Assembly (NCBI GenBank): GCA_900549745.1
Contig: URPJ01000001.1
Coordinates: 124,001-188,000 of the forward strand
Direction of reading: 5' to 3'
Length of the DNA stretch: 64,000 nt
Source: an uncultured Collinsella sp.
Lineage (GTDB): Bacteria; Actinomycetota; Coriobacteriia; Coriobacteriales; Coriobacteriaceae
Part shown: piece by piece, positions 42,538 to 50,570 of the stretch
Position numbering within the stretch: position 1 is the first letter of the stretch
How the letters are laid out: each line of letters begins with the position of its first letter
Position numbers and translations under genes: made by a program
The notes under the pieces: generated by a model
What the model saw: the letters and a program-made list of their open reading frames with translations, nothing else
Databases searched by the model: none
Told to the model about the DNA's origin: nothing

Positions 42538-43563
42538 ATGCTCGCGTTTAACAACGATTATTCCCACGGCGCACATCCGGCAGTGCTGCAGGCGCTCGTC
42601 GACACCAATATGGAGCCGCAGCCCGGCTACGGTACCGATGCGCACACCGAGCGTGCCAAGCAGCTTATCCGTGAGGCCTGTCAGGCCCCCGATGCCGACG
42701 TGTTTTTTCTGGTGGGCGGCACGCAGGCCAACGCGACGGTGATCGACATGCTGCTTGCGCCCTACGAGGGCGTCGTTGCTGCCGAGACTGGCCACGTCGC
42801 CTGCCACGAGGCAGGCGCCATCGAGTTTGGCGGCCACAAGGTGCTCACCATCCCCGGCTACGAGGGCAAGATGCACGCCGAGGATCTGGAGGACTATATC
42901 CAGGTGTTCTACGAAAACGAGAGCTACGAGCATACGGTGTTCCCGGGCGCCGTGTACGTGAGCCTATCGACCGAGTACGGCACGCTGTACTCCAAGGCCG
43001 AGCTCGCGGCGATTCACGCGGTGTGCCAGAAGCGCGAGATTCCGCTGTTTGTGGACGGTGCTCGCCTGGCCTATGCGCTGGCGGCCGATGAGTGCGACAT
43101 TACCCTGCCCGAGCTGGCGCAGCTGTGTGACGTGTTCTACATCGGCGGCACCAAGTGTGGTGCGCTCTGCGGCGAGGCTGTGGTGTTCTGTGGCATGCAC
43201 GCCCCGGCGCACCCCATTCCGCGTATTAAGCAGCATGGCGCACTGCTCGCCAAGGGCCGCCTGACGGGTGTGCAGTTTGAGGCGCTCTTTACCGATGGCC
43301 TGTATTTTGAGATTGGTCGCCAGGCGATTGAGACCGCTCAGGCGCTGCGTCGCGTGCTGCATGAGCGCGGCTACCAGTTCTTCTTGGAGACGCCGACCAA
43401 CCAGCAGTTTGTGATTCTGCCCAACGAGGGCATGGCGCGCATTCGCGAGCATGCCTCGATCGAGTACTGGGAAAAGTACGATGAGACCCACACGGTGGTG
43501 CGCTTTTGCACCAGCTGGGCCACGACGCAGGAGGATATCGACGCGCTGGCGGCGGTTCTGTAG
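42538..43563 (+). CDS. Low-specificity threonine aldolase family protein (PLP enzyme)
   Basis: 341 residues. FNNDYSHGAHPAVLQAL opens the protein; VGGTQANATVIDMLL near 58 holds the PLP phosphate, and GHVACHEAGAIEFGGHKV is typical of beta-eliminating lyases. DGARLAYAL gives the PLP-pairing Asp, and Lys206 in GGTKCG is the Schiff-base lysine. It should cleave L-threonine or L-allo-threonine to glycine and acetaldehyde; other beta-hydroxy amino acids are possible. AAGAGAGGA precedes the ATG. Ends with its own terminator. Confidence 0.9.
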   Translation: MLAFNNDYSHGAHPAVLQALVDTNMEPQPGYGTDAHTERAKQLIREACQAPDADVFFLVGGTQANATVIDMLLAPYEGVVAAETGHVACHEAGAIEFGGHKVLTIPGYEGKMHAEDLEDYIQVFYENESYEHTVFPGAVYVSLSTEYGTLYSKAELAAIHAVCQKREIPLFVDGARLAYALAADECDITLPELAQLCDVFYIGGTKCGALCGEAVVFCGMHAPAHPIPRIKQHGALLAKGRLTGVQFEALFTDGLYFEIGRQAIETAQALRRVLHERGYQFFLETPTNQQFVILPNEGMARIREHASIEYWEKYDETHTVVRFCTSWATTQEDIDALAAVL

Positions 43564-43581
43564 CCTGATGTAATGACGAGG

Positions 43582-43625
43582 GGCCGCCTTGCGCTGGGTT
43601 TAGCGCAAGGCGGCCTTTGTTTTTG
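43582..43625 (+). terminator. Intrinsic terminator of the aldolase gene
   Basis: GGCCGCCTTGCGCT pairs exactly with AGCGCAAGGCGGCC, followed by TTTGTTTTT. Confidence 0.9.
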
Positions 43626-43640
43626 AGGGAGAAGGGTTGT

Positions 43641-44231
43641 ATGACCGAGATGTCCGAGCCGACGATTCGCCTGGCGACGCCCGATGATGCGCCGGCGTTG
43701 CTTGCCATCTATGAGCCGTATGTGCGCCAGACGGCGATAACCTGCGAATACGCGGTGCCGAGCGTTGAGGAGTTCGCCGGGCGTATTGAGCGTACGCTCA
43801 AGCGCTATCCGTATCTGGTGATGGAGTTGGACGGGCGTCCGGTAGGCTATGCCTACGTGAGTCCGCTTAACAGCCGCGAGGCATACGACTGGTCGGTCGA
43901 GACGTCGATCTACCTGGCACGCGATGTGCGCCATGGCGGGCTGGGTCGCAAGCTGCACGATGCGCTCAAGCAATGCCTGGTCGCGATGGGCATCACCAAC
44001 ATGTGCGCGCTCATTGCCGTGCCGCACGATAAGGACGACGAGTATCTGACGCACAACAGTCAGGATTTCCATGCCCATATGGGGTATCGCCTGGTGGGCG
44101 CCTTCGACCGCTGCGCCCAAAAGTTCGGCCGCTGGTACGACATGTGCTGGATGGAGCTGGTCCTGGCCGAGCGCACACCCAATCAACCCAAACCAACCTG
44201 GTTCCCCGACCTTCCCAAACCTACCATTTAG
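43641..44231 (+). CDS. GNAT-family N-acetyltransferase (phosphinothricin acetyltransferase-like)
   Basis: 196 residues. ETSIYLARDVRHGGLGRKLHDAL near 90-112 contains the acetyl-CoA loop (R-x-x-G-x-G/L), and YPYLVMELDGRPVGYAY is the central strand pair; FHAHMGYRLVGAFDRCAQKFG matches the C-terminal part of the PAT/Bar-like group. The substrate is unknown. The final residues (from about 44214) are encoded by the family C repeat, so the C-terminus may have been altered by repeat insertion. GGGAGAAGGG precedes the ATG at 43641; an ATG three codons later is also possible. Confidence 0.88.
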   Translation: MTEMSEPTIRLATPDDAPALLAIYEPYVRQTAITCEYAVPSVEEFAGRIERTLKRYPYLVMELDGRPVGYAYVSPLNSREAYDWSVETSIYLARDVRHGGLGRKLHDALKQCLVAMGITNMCALIAVPHDKDDEYLTHNSQDFHAHMGYRLVGAFDRCAQKFGRWYDMCWMELVLAERTPNQPKPTWFPDLPKPTI

Positions 44232-44254
44232 GGACAGGTTTATTTTGGCAGGTT
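44214..44254. repeat. Family C repeat between convergent genes
   Basis: CCCAAACCTACCATTTAGGG followed by ACAGGTTTATTTTGGCAGGTT. The same 41-bp block, with changes only in the short centre, is at 63257-63297. It covers the stop codons of both convergent genes. Confidence 0.7.
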
Positions 44255-44975
44255 AGCCGATGGGCTCGGTGTATTTGGCGCGGTCGGTGCGCTGGATGCG
44301 CTTGGAGACGTGGAGCGGGCGGCCGTCGGTGTCGTAGACGTAGTCGGTGATCAGGATCAGCGCCTGCCCGCGCTCAACGTTGAGCAAAAACGCCTCGTTT
44401 TGCGAGGCGTAGCACACCTCAAAGGTCTTATGCCCCTGTGCCGGCGCGCGATGGAACTCCTGTCGCAGCGTGGCGTAGAGCGAACCGTTAATATCGCGAT
44501 CGATGAGCGTCTCGAAGCTTGGCGGCAGGTAGGTGGTCTCCAGGCACAGCGGCGCGTCGTCCAGGTAGCGCAGGCGGACAAGTTTGACGAGCTTGCTGCC
44601 CACGGCGGCGTCAAAGAACTTAGCTATGCTGCCGGCCGCCTTGGCAAAGCCCGAGTCCACGGTGCGCGTGGTGGGCTTCATGCCCTGGCCTTCGATCTGC
44701 TTGGTATAGCTCGAAAACACCAGGCTGTTCTCGTGGAGCGCGGGCGTGTCGGCCACAAAGGCGCCACGCCCGCGCTCGGTGCGCACCAGGCCCTCATCAA
44801 CGAGCACCTTAAGGGCGTGGCGCACGGTGCTGCGCGACAGCCCCGATTCGCCCATGAGTTCCATCTCGGACGGCAGCTTGTCTCCGCGTGCGTAGGTGCC
44901 GGCGGCGATGCGGTCGCGCAGCATGCCCGCCAAGCGCTCGTATTGGGCCAGTTTCTTTTTAGACGAAGCGTTCAT
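44253..44975 (-). CDS. GntR/UTRA transcriptional regulator (regulator 1 of the sugar-amine block)
   Basis: 240 residues. Winged helix: RIAAGTYARGDKLPSEMELM then SGLSRSTVRHALKVLVDEG with recognition helix, and the wing TERGRGAFVA. The UTRA ligand domain (about 90-235) includes LVKLVRLRYLDDAPLCLETTYLP. HutC-subfamily proteins usually bind a phosphorylated sugar, amino acid or their conjugate. It is divergent from the SIS-domain gene at 45181, and the 205 bases between them hold four copies of one motif, so it very likely controls both genes. Confidence 0.92.
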   Translation of the reverse strand: MNASSKKKLAQYERLAGMLRDRIAAGTYARGDKLPSEMELMGESGLSRSTVRHALKVLVDEGLVRTERGRGAFVADTPALHENSLVFSSYTKQIEGQGMKPTTRTVDSGFAKAAGSIAKFFDAAVGSKLVKLVRLRYLDDAPLCLETTYLPPSFETLIDRDINGSLYATLRQEFHRAPAQGHKTFEVCYASQNEAFLLNVERGQALILITDYVYDTDGRPLHVSKRIQRTDRAKYTEPIG

Positions 44976-44985
44976 GCGATCAACC

Positions 44986-45142
44986 TGTATCTAACTTGTA
45001 TGCTTACCGAACAAAGCATGTATCCAACATGACAACAAAGCCGCTGGTAACGGATTGCCGAAAACCTTACCAGCATAATTTCTAAGATAAATATAGCATA
45101 CAACTAGTCGACATAACCAAAACATGTATGTAACTTGTATGC
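44986..45142. promoter_or_regulatory. Operator cluster for GntR regulator 1
   Basis: TGTATCTAACTTGTATGC (44986-45003) and TGTATGTAACTTGTATGC (45125-45142) differ by one base in 18. A third, weaker site TGTATCCAACATG starts at 45019, and the half-site TTGTATGC occurs reversed at 45096-45103. The placement, one site near each gene start, suits looping repression of both divergent promoters. Confidence 0.75.
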
Positions 45143-45180
45143 CATCGAGAGCATCAAACGAGAAGAAAGGCTGATGCACG

Positions 45181-46173
45181 ATGACTACTCAGGAACAGGT
45201 TAAGGACGTCGTCTCCCAGGTTTTGGCTGACAAGGCAGACAAGGGCGGCATCAAGCGCGTCGTGTGGATTGGCGCTGGCGGATCCAACGGCGGCAACTAT
45301 CCTGCCCAGTACTTTATGGAGCACGAGGCCACGCAGGTCGTGAGCTCCAGCTACACCAGCAACGAGTTCGTGCACGCAACCCCTGCCTACGTCAACGAGA
45401 ACACCCTGGCCGTGGTCGTGTCCATGCGCGGCACCAAGGAGACCATCGTCGCCGCCCAGGTCGCCAAGGACCATGGCGCCAGCACCATCGCCATCTATGT
45501 CGACGAGTCCGGCCTTACCGAGGTCTGCGACTACAAGATCCAGTACGATAGCCTGGCCGTCGACGAGTCCTGCATGGGCCGCACCAACTCCGCCGTCGTG
45601 ACCATGATCGCCATGGAGCTTACGCAGCAGACCGAGGGCTATGCCGAGTACGAGACCGCTATGGCCGCGTTCGACTTGGTCGACCCCATCTATCGCAAGG
45701 CCGTCGAGTACACCCGTCCGCTCGCTGCCAAGTGGGCCGAGCAGAACGCCGACAAGCCCTGCATCAACGTCATGGCCCAGGGCCCGCTCTTTGGTGCCGC
45801 CTACGTCTTTAGCATCTGCAACGTGCAGGAGATGCTGCAGATCGACTCCTGCACCATCAACACCTGCGACTTCTTCCACGGCCCCTTCGAGATTCTGGAC
45901 AAGCGCACCTCGCTGTTCCAGCTCATCAGCGTCGGCCGCAGCCGCTGCAACGACGAGCGCGGCATCCGCTTCGTCAACCAGTACGGTGGCGAGCGCGTCT
46001 ATCAGCTCGACGCCAAGGAGCTCGGCCTCAACGACATCAAGGACAGCGTGAGCGAGTACTTCAACCACCTGATCTTTGCCCCGATCCTCAACAACGTGTA
46101 TATGCGCGCGCTCTCTGCCGTCACCCACAAGGACTACATGACGCGCCGCTACATGTGGAAGCTGGACTACTAG
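45181..46173 (+). CDS. SIS-domain sugar-isomerase/deglycase-like enzyme 1 (FrlB/GfrE-F group)
   Basis: 330 residues with two SIS domains. VVWIGAGGSNGGNYPAQYF and VVVSMRGTKETIVAAQVAK form the phosphosugar-binding site of the first domain; CDFFHGPFEIL in the second matches the E/F-HGP(L/F)E motif of FrlB. The C-terminus RRYMWKLDY resembles the conserved FrlB tail (RRYYGG..EY) that completes the partner active site. Family members cleave fructoselysine-6-phosphate or glucoselysine-6-phosphate to glucose-6-phosphate and lysine. The exact substrate is inferred only. GSNG replaces the more usual GSP/GAS in the first loop. Confidence 0.82.
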   Translation: MTTQEQVKDVVSQVLADKADKGGIKRVVWIGAGGSNGGNYPAQYFMEHEATQVVSSSYTSNEFVHATPAYVNENTLAVVVSMRGTKETIVAAQVAKDHGASTIAIYVDESGLTEVCDYKIQYDSLAVDESCMGRTNSAVVTMIAMELTQQTEGYAEYETAMAAFDLVDPIYRKAVEYTRPLAAKWAEQNADKPCINVMAQGPLFGAAYVFSICNVQEMLQIDSCTINTCDFFHGPFEILDKRTSLFQLISVGRSRCNDERGIRFVNQYGGERVYQLDAKELGLNDIKDSVSEYFNHLIFAPILNNVYMRALSAVTHKDYMTRRYMWKLDY

Positions 46174-46181
46174 GGGATATT

Positions 46182-46222
46182 GGTTCCGCCGTTCTACCGA
46201 ACGGCGGACCGGCCGACGCTGC
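46182..46222. repeat. Family E hairpin element, copy 1
   Basis: GGTTCCGCCGTTC pairs with GAACGGCGGACC, followed by GGCCGACGCTGC. Copy 2 is at 54576-54616. Both lie just behind genes of the sugar-amine block. Confidence 0.75.
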
Positions 46223-46257
46223 GCACCCGGCATTTGGCCAATCTGCCGTTCAATTTC

Positions 46258-46289
46258 AAAGGCGCGACCAGAAGGTCAGCGCCTTTTCA
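46258..46289 (+). terminator. Intrinsic terminator after SIS enzyme 1
   Basis: AAAGGCGCGACC AGAA GGTCAGCGCCTTTT. Confidence 0.75.
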
Positions 46290-46358
46290 TTTCACGGCAC
46301 CTTGGCTCAAATGACGGGCGCTCGCTGACATTGCCAAAACGTCGGCGTTGCCGTGGTT

Positions 46359-46407
46359 GGCACTTGGGGACGTTCCTTTTGTGCCGGCACTTGGGGACAC
46401 TCCTGGG
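46359..46407. repeat. Family A intergenic repeat, copy 3
   Basis: GGCACTTGGGGACGTTCCTT then TTGTGCCGGCACTTGGGGAC ACTCC. Here the two half-units are clearest: GGCACTTGGGGAC is present twice, 26 bases apart. Confidence 0.75.
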
Positions 46408-46445
46408 ATTCATTTCCTCGTTCGCCGATTTGTGTCTTGAAAAAT

Positions 46446-46465
46446 GTATATAACGACTATAACGT
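46446..46465. promoter_or_regulatory. Candidate operator for GntR regulator 2 before the EamA gene
   Basis: GTATATAACGACTATAACGT. It shares the ATAACG/CGTTAT core with sites at 47725-47753 and 53799-53818. Confidence 0.5.
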
Positions 46466-46504
46466 AGTGTGAAACATATTGGAAACAATACCGAGGAGGC
46501 TGCG

Positions 46505-47587
46505 TTGAAGAAAAGCAATCTGGGCTATGTGCTGGTGCTGATCGCCGCGCTTATGTGGGGCAGCATCGGAATCTTTGTAAACGGCATCTCGGCCATGGGC
46601 GTTTCGTCCCAGAGCATGGCTGCCTTTCGCTTGTTGGTCGGAGCGCTTATCTTGGCGCCGGTCCTGATGTTTATGGGCTGCCGTCCGGGTGAGGGGTCTA
46701 CCGTGGCTCAGGGTCCGCTGGCCCTGTTCAAGGCAAGCCCTAAAGAGCTTGTTCCCTGTGCGCTTGTCGGCATCGTCGGTTTGGCCGCCGCCAACACCTG
46801 CTATTACGAGTGCATGGGCGAGGTGGGCATGTCCACGGCCTCGGTGCTGCTCTACACCTCGCCGGTGTTTGGCGTCATGCTCGGCCGCGTGCTTTATCGC
46901 GAGGACGTGACCCCCAACAAGCTCGTTGCCATTGTCTTTAACATCGTAGGCTGCGTGCTTGCAGTGACCAATGGCGACCTTTCCGGTTTTCATTTTTCGG
47001 TTTGGGGCGTCACGTCGGGCGTGATTGCAGGCCTTTGTGGTGCGTCGCTCGCGGTGTTTAGCCGAATAGCAACCAAGACGGTCCACCCGCTGGCTGTCAC
47101 GTTTTGGGGCTTTGTTTTTGGCGGTGCGGTTATGGCAGCTATCGCGGCTCCGTGGCCGGATGTCGCCGCGGCAATGTCGCCACAGCTGCTGCTGCTGTTC
47201 CTTGGCTTTGGACTCATCCCCACAGCCGTTGCTTACATCTTATATATGCAGGGTCTGTCCATGGGGCTCGAGACATCGAAAGTTCCCGTCGTAATGTCTT
47301 TCGAGACGGTCGTCACCGTACTGGTGGGCATTGGTGTCTACGCCGAGCCCGCCGGCGCGATTAAAGTCCTGGGCATCGTGCTGGTGCTCGCGTCCATCCT
47401 GATTATGAACACCGACTTCTCCAAGCTGCGCAACAGTGTGTTTGTCGGTCATGTCATTGAGAGCATGACCTTTAAGCCCAACGCGTGGTGGACCGAAAAA
47501 TCTCAGGACATGGATCTGTTTAAGGAACGCACCGGCATTGCGCTGGAACCCACCGTACAGGAAAGCCCCTGGTACTTCGTGCGATAG
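46505..47587 (+). CDS. EamA/DMT-family transporter
   Basis: 360 residues with ten hydrophobic helices and two EamA repeats: LIAALMWGSIGIFVNGIS, YTSPVFGVMLGRVLYRED, then FGLIPTAVAYILYMQGLS and KVPVVMSFETVVTVLVGIG. Members export amino acids or metabolites. The TTG at 46505 is preferred as start because GAGGAGG ends 5 bases before it; an in-frame GTG at 46469 has no such site. A ~60-residue cytoplasmic tail rich in aromatic residues is longer than usual. The operator-like motif upstream suggests control by the same GntR protein as the PTS operon; export of released amino acid is a reasonable guess. Confidence 0.85.
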   Translation: MKKSNLGYVLVLIAALMWGSIGIFVNGISAMGVSSQSMAAFRLLVGALILAPVLMFMGCRPGEGSTVAQGPLALFKASPKELVPCALVGIVGLAAANTCYYECMGEVGMSTASVLLYTSPVFGVMLGRVLYREDVTPNKLVAIVFNIVGCVLAVTNGDLSGFHFSVWGVTSGVIAGLCGASLAVFSRIATKTVHPLAVTFWGFVFGGAVMAAIAAPWPDVAAAMSPQLLLLFLGFGLIPTAVAYILYMQGLSMGLETSKVPVVMSFETVVTVLVGIGVYAEPAGAIKVLGIVLVLASILIMNTDFSKLRNSVFVGHVIESMTFKPNAWWTEKSQDMDLFKERTGIALEPTVQESPWYFVR

Positions 47588-47724
47588 GGGATTGCGCGCA
47601 GGGTCTGACCTGGGGTTATCCAGCTAGCGCCGGCCTACCCAGCCCAACGTTTCGAGTACGTTAAACCCGTCAACGGTCGATTTTCACCCGCGAACGGTCT
47701 TTATACTAATTAGCAATATAAGCA

Positions 47725-47753
47725 ACGTATAAGACGTTATAATGACCATAACG
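47725..47753. promoter_or_regulatory. Candidate operator for GntR regulator 2 before the mannose-family PTS operon
   Basis: ACGTATAAGACGTTATAATG then ACCATAACG. It overlaps a possible -10 (TATAAT at 47738-47743) and so could block the promoter. AGACGTTATA is identical in the site before the regulator gene at 53852. Confidence 0.6.
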
Positions 47754-47769
47754 AAAAGGAGGAGGCAAG

Positions 47770-48693
47770 ATGAATCAGATCATTCTCGCATCTCATGGCG
47801 GCCTGGCCGCAGGCGCCAAAGACACGCTCGAGATGGTTCTCGGCGACGTGTCGAACGTCCACGTCGTGTCGCTTGCTCGTGACGACAAGGAGCCCATCAC
47901 CAATAAGGTTGAGGCTATGATCGCCACGTTCAACGCGGACGACACCGTCTATGTGCTGACCGATATGCTCGGCAGCTCGGTCAACAACAACATGGTCGAG
48001 CTTTCCAAGAACGGCACGAAGTTCACGGTTGTCAGCGGTTTCAACATCCCGTTGGCGCTCACGCTTGCTATGAGCCCCGCCCCCGTCAAGGGCGCCGAGC
48101 TCGCGGCCCTCATCAATGAGGCCCGCACCGGTCTGACCAACCCCAACGCACCGGTCGAGGCCGCCGCGGCTCCCGCCAAGAAGGCCAAGGCGTCCCGTCA
48201 CAGCTCCGGTCCCGCCAAGATCGTCCTCGCACGTCTTGACTACCGTCTGCTGCACGGCCAGGTCGTCTTTACTTGGACCACCAAGGTTCAGGCCGAGCGC
48301 ATCATCGTCGTCGACAATGCCGCCGCCAACGATGACATCAAGAAGGGCGCTCTTAAGCTGGCCAAGCCCCAGGGCGTGCGCCTGAACGTCTTCACTGTCG
48401 AGCGTGCCCTCGCCAAGATGGACAAGCTCAACACCCTCGGCGAGCGCGTCATGTTCGTCTTTGGCAACACGGCCGAGATGCTACAGTTCTGCCAGGGCTA
48501 CAAGCTCGACGCCATCAACCTGGGCGCCACCGCCAACCACGACGGTGCCGATCAGGTCGGCGGCAAGGACAGCTCCGTCTTCTTCGACGCCGCCCAGAAG
48601 GCCGACGTCAACCAGCTGCTCGACATGGGCATCAAGCTCTATGTCCAGCAGACCCCTACGTATCAGAGCGTCGACATCGACGCCAAGCTGTAA
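47770..48693 (+). CDS. PTS mannose-family IIAB component (fused)
   Basis: 307 residues. IIA domain (1-120) with phospho-His9 in ILASHGGLAAG and VLTDMLGSSVNN; A/P/K-rich linker (about 124-150); IIB domain with phospho-His162 in RLDYRLLHGQVVFTW. It passes phosphate from HPr to the sugar transported by IIC/IID. In several fructoselysine/glucoselysine systems a mannose-family PTS is used, and the flanking SIS enzymes fit that. AAGGAGGAGG precedes the ATG. First gene of the operon IIAB-IIC-IID-SIS. Confidence 0.94.
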   Translation: MNQIILASHGGLAAGAKDTLEMVLGDVSNVHVVSLARDDKEPITNKVEAMIATFNADDTVYVLTDMLGSSVNNNMVELSKNGTKFTVVSGFNIPLALTLAMSPAPVKGAELAALINEARTGLTNPNAPVEAAAAPAKKAKASRHSSGPAKIVLARLDYRLLHGQVVFTWTTKVQAERIIVVDNAAANDDIKKGALKLAKPQGVRLNVFTVERALAKMDKLNTLGERVMFVFGNTAEMLQFCQGYKLDAINLGATANHDGADQVGGKDSSVFFDAAQKADVNQLLDMGIKLYVQQTPTYQSVDIDAKL

Positions 48694-48729
48694 TCAACCA
48701 GGCTTTTGCCTGACTGAAAGGAGAAGGGT

Positions 48730-49524
48730 ATGAATACGTTCATCAGTGCGGTGCTCGTCGGCCTCGTCGGCGTGTTCTGCATGTGGGACTCCCGCCTGCT
48801 CGGTCGTCTTAACTTCGAGCAGCCCCTCGTTGGCGCTACGCTCGTCGGTCTGCTGCTGGGCGATGTGCCCACCGGCCTTGCCGTCGGTGCCGCCGTCGAG
48901 CTCGTGTCCATGGGCCTGGTGCAGGTCGGCGCCGCCGTTCCGCCCGATATGGTCCTGGGCGGCATCGTGGCCGCTGCCTTTGCGTGCCTGACCGATGCTT
49001 CCGCCGAGACCGCCATGACGATCGCCATCCCGGTCGCCGTCCTGGGTCAGCTCCTCGGCATCGTGTTCCGTTCCATCATCGCCGCCCTCACCCATGTGGC
49101 AGATAGCGCGATCGATAACGGAAAGTTCAAGACCGCTTACCGTATGCACATCTGCGCCGGCTCCGGTCTGTACGCCGTCATGTACTTCCTGCCGATCTTC
49201 CTCGCCGTCTTTGTTGGCACCGACCTGGTTCAGGCCATCGTCAACATGGTTCCCGAGTGGCTGTCCACTGGTCTTAACGTTTCGACCAAGATCATGACCG
49301 CCTACGGCTTGGCCCTGCTGCTCACCATGATGATCAAGAAGGGTATGACTCCGTTCCTGTTCATCGGTTTCCTGCTCGCCGCTTACCTCAACCTGTCCGT
49401 CATCGCGGTCGCTCTGATCGGTGTGTGCCTGGCTGTCGTCTTCATGGGCTTCAAGTTCAACGGTTCCCATGCAGCTGCCGGTGTCGATTCCGACTACGAT
49501 CCGCTCGAAGACGACGAAGACTAA
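48730..49524 (+). CDS. PTS mannose-family IIC component
   Basis: 264 residues, about seven hydrophobic helices. FEQPLVGATLVGLLLGDVPTG and AVELVSMGLVQVGAAVPPDM are the family signatures around the sugar-binding site. The C-terminal tail is acidic (DSDYDPLEDDED). It forms the channel together with IID. AAAGGAGAAGGG precedes the start. Strong codon bias, like the neighbouring genes. Confidence 0.94.
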   Translation: MNTFISAVLVGLVGVFCMWDSRLLGRLNFEQPLVGATLVGLLLGDVPTGLAVGAAVELVSMGLVQVGAAVPPDMVLGGIVAAAFACLTDASAETAMTIAIPVAVLGQLLGIVFRSIIAALTHVADSAIDNGKFKTAYRMHICAGSGLYAVMYFLPIFLAVFVGTDLVQAIVNMVPEWLSTGLNVSTKIMTAYGLALLLTMMIKKGMTPFLFIGFLLAAYLNLSVIAVALIGVCLAVVFMGFKFNGSHAAAGVDSDYDPLEDDED

Positions 49525-49537
49525 GGAGGAACACACT

Positions 49538-50371
49538 ATGGCAACCGCAACCAAGGACGTGTCCCTGAACAAGAAGGTCAGCCAGTTCTTCTGGCGCTCC
49601 TGGGCCATCCAGGCCTCTTGGAACTACGAGCGTCAGATGAACATGGGCTTCCTCTACGGCATGGTTCCCACGCTCGACCGCCTCTATCCGGATGAGTCCG
49701 ACCCCAAGCAGCTCGCTGCTAAGAAAGAGGCCTACCACCGTCACATGGCGTTCTACAACTGCACCCCGCAGACGAGCGCCTTCATCCTGGGCCTCTCCGC
49801 TTCCATGGAGGAGGAGTACGCCAAGGATCCCGAGAACTTCGACCCCGATTCGATCAACGCGGTCAAGACCTCCCTCATGGGCCCGCTTTCCGGTATCGGT
49901 GACTCCTTCTTCCAGGGCACCATCCGCGTCATCGCCTTTGGTCTGGGCGTTCAGCTGGCTCAGCAGGGCTCCATCATGGGCCCGATCCTGGCCATGCTCA
50001 TCTCCATCGTCCCCTCCGTGCTGATCACTTGGTTCGCTGCCAAGATGGGTTATCAGGGCGGCCACCAGTACCTGAGCAAGCTCCAGGGCGGCGACCTCAT
50101 GGAGAAGCTCATGTATGTCTGCGGCATCGTGGGTCTTATGTCCGTGGGCGGCATGATCGCCACGCTGATCGGCGCCACCACCCCGCTGCAGTTCGCTGAG
50201 GGCACCGTCGTTATCCAGGACATCCTGGACGGCATGATGCCCCAGATGATCTCCCTTGGCCTCACCGGCCTTATGTACTGGCTCATCAAGAAGAACGTCA
50301 ACACCGGTTGGCTTCTCGTGATCGCCATCGTGGGCGGCATCGCCCTCTCCGCGGCCGGCATCCTGGCCTAG
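49538..50371 (+). CDS. PTS mannose-family IID component
   Basis: 277 residues. SQFFWRSWAIQASWNYERQMNMGF opens the cytosolic part as in ManZ; MGPLSGIGDSFFQGTIRVIA and the C-terminal membrane helices are typical. Begins 13 bases after IIC with AAGGAGGA. Together with IIC it forms the substrate-specific membrane unit. Confidence 0.95.
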   Translation: MATATKDVSLNKKVSQFFWRSWAIQASWNYERQMNMGFLYGMVPTLDRLYPDESDPKQLAAKKEAYHRHMAFYNCTPQTSAFILGLSASMEEEYAKDPENFDPDSINAVKTSLMGPLSGIGDSFFQGTIRVIAFGLGVQLAQQGSIMGPILAMLISIVPSVLITWFAAKMGYQGGHQYLSKLQGGDLMEKLMYVCGIVGLMSVGGMIATLIGATTPLQFAEGTVVIQDILDGMMPQMISLGLTGLMYWLIKKNVNTGWLLVIAIVGGIALSAAGILA

Positions 50372-50405
50372 TCGCGACCAAGCGTCTAACCGCTTTCCCC
50401 CGGGG

Positions 50406-50440
50406 GCCTGCCTGGCATCCCATACCCCAGGCAGGCTTCC
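50406..50440 (+). terminator. Hairpin after PTS IID
   Basis: GCCTGCCTGG (50406-50415) pairs with CCAGGCAGGC (50427-50436), followed by only TT. It may attenuate transcription between IID and the next SIS gene. Confidence 0.5.
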
Positions 50441-50450
50441 ATCCCCAAAA

Positions 50451-50479
50451 TGCGACAATGGGACAGTCCCTTTGTCGCA
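50451..50479. repeat. 29-base palindrome of the GGGAC type
   Basis: TGCGACAA and TTGTCGCA enclose GGGACAGTCCC. REP-like, in the gap between IID and SIS enzyme 2. Confidence 0.6.
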
Positions 50480-50570
50480 TCCTCAACGGGCCGGCGACTC
50501 GGTCCAAATCACGGTAACCCTGCGAGCGCCCGGCAATGTGGCGCCGCAAAAATCGAAAGGAATGTGTCAG

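Noticed and set aside
43641..44231. Antibiotic (phosphinothricin) resistance gene
   Set aside because: Only family-level similarity to PAT/Bar-like GNAT proteins; nothing indicates this substrate.
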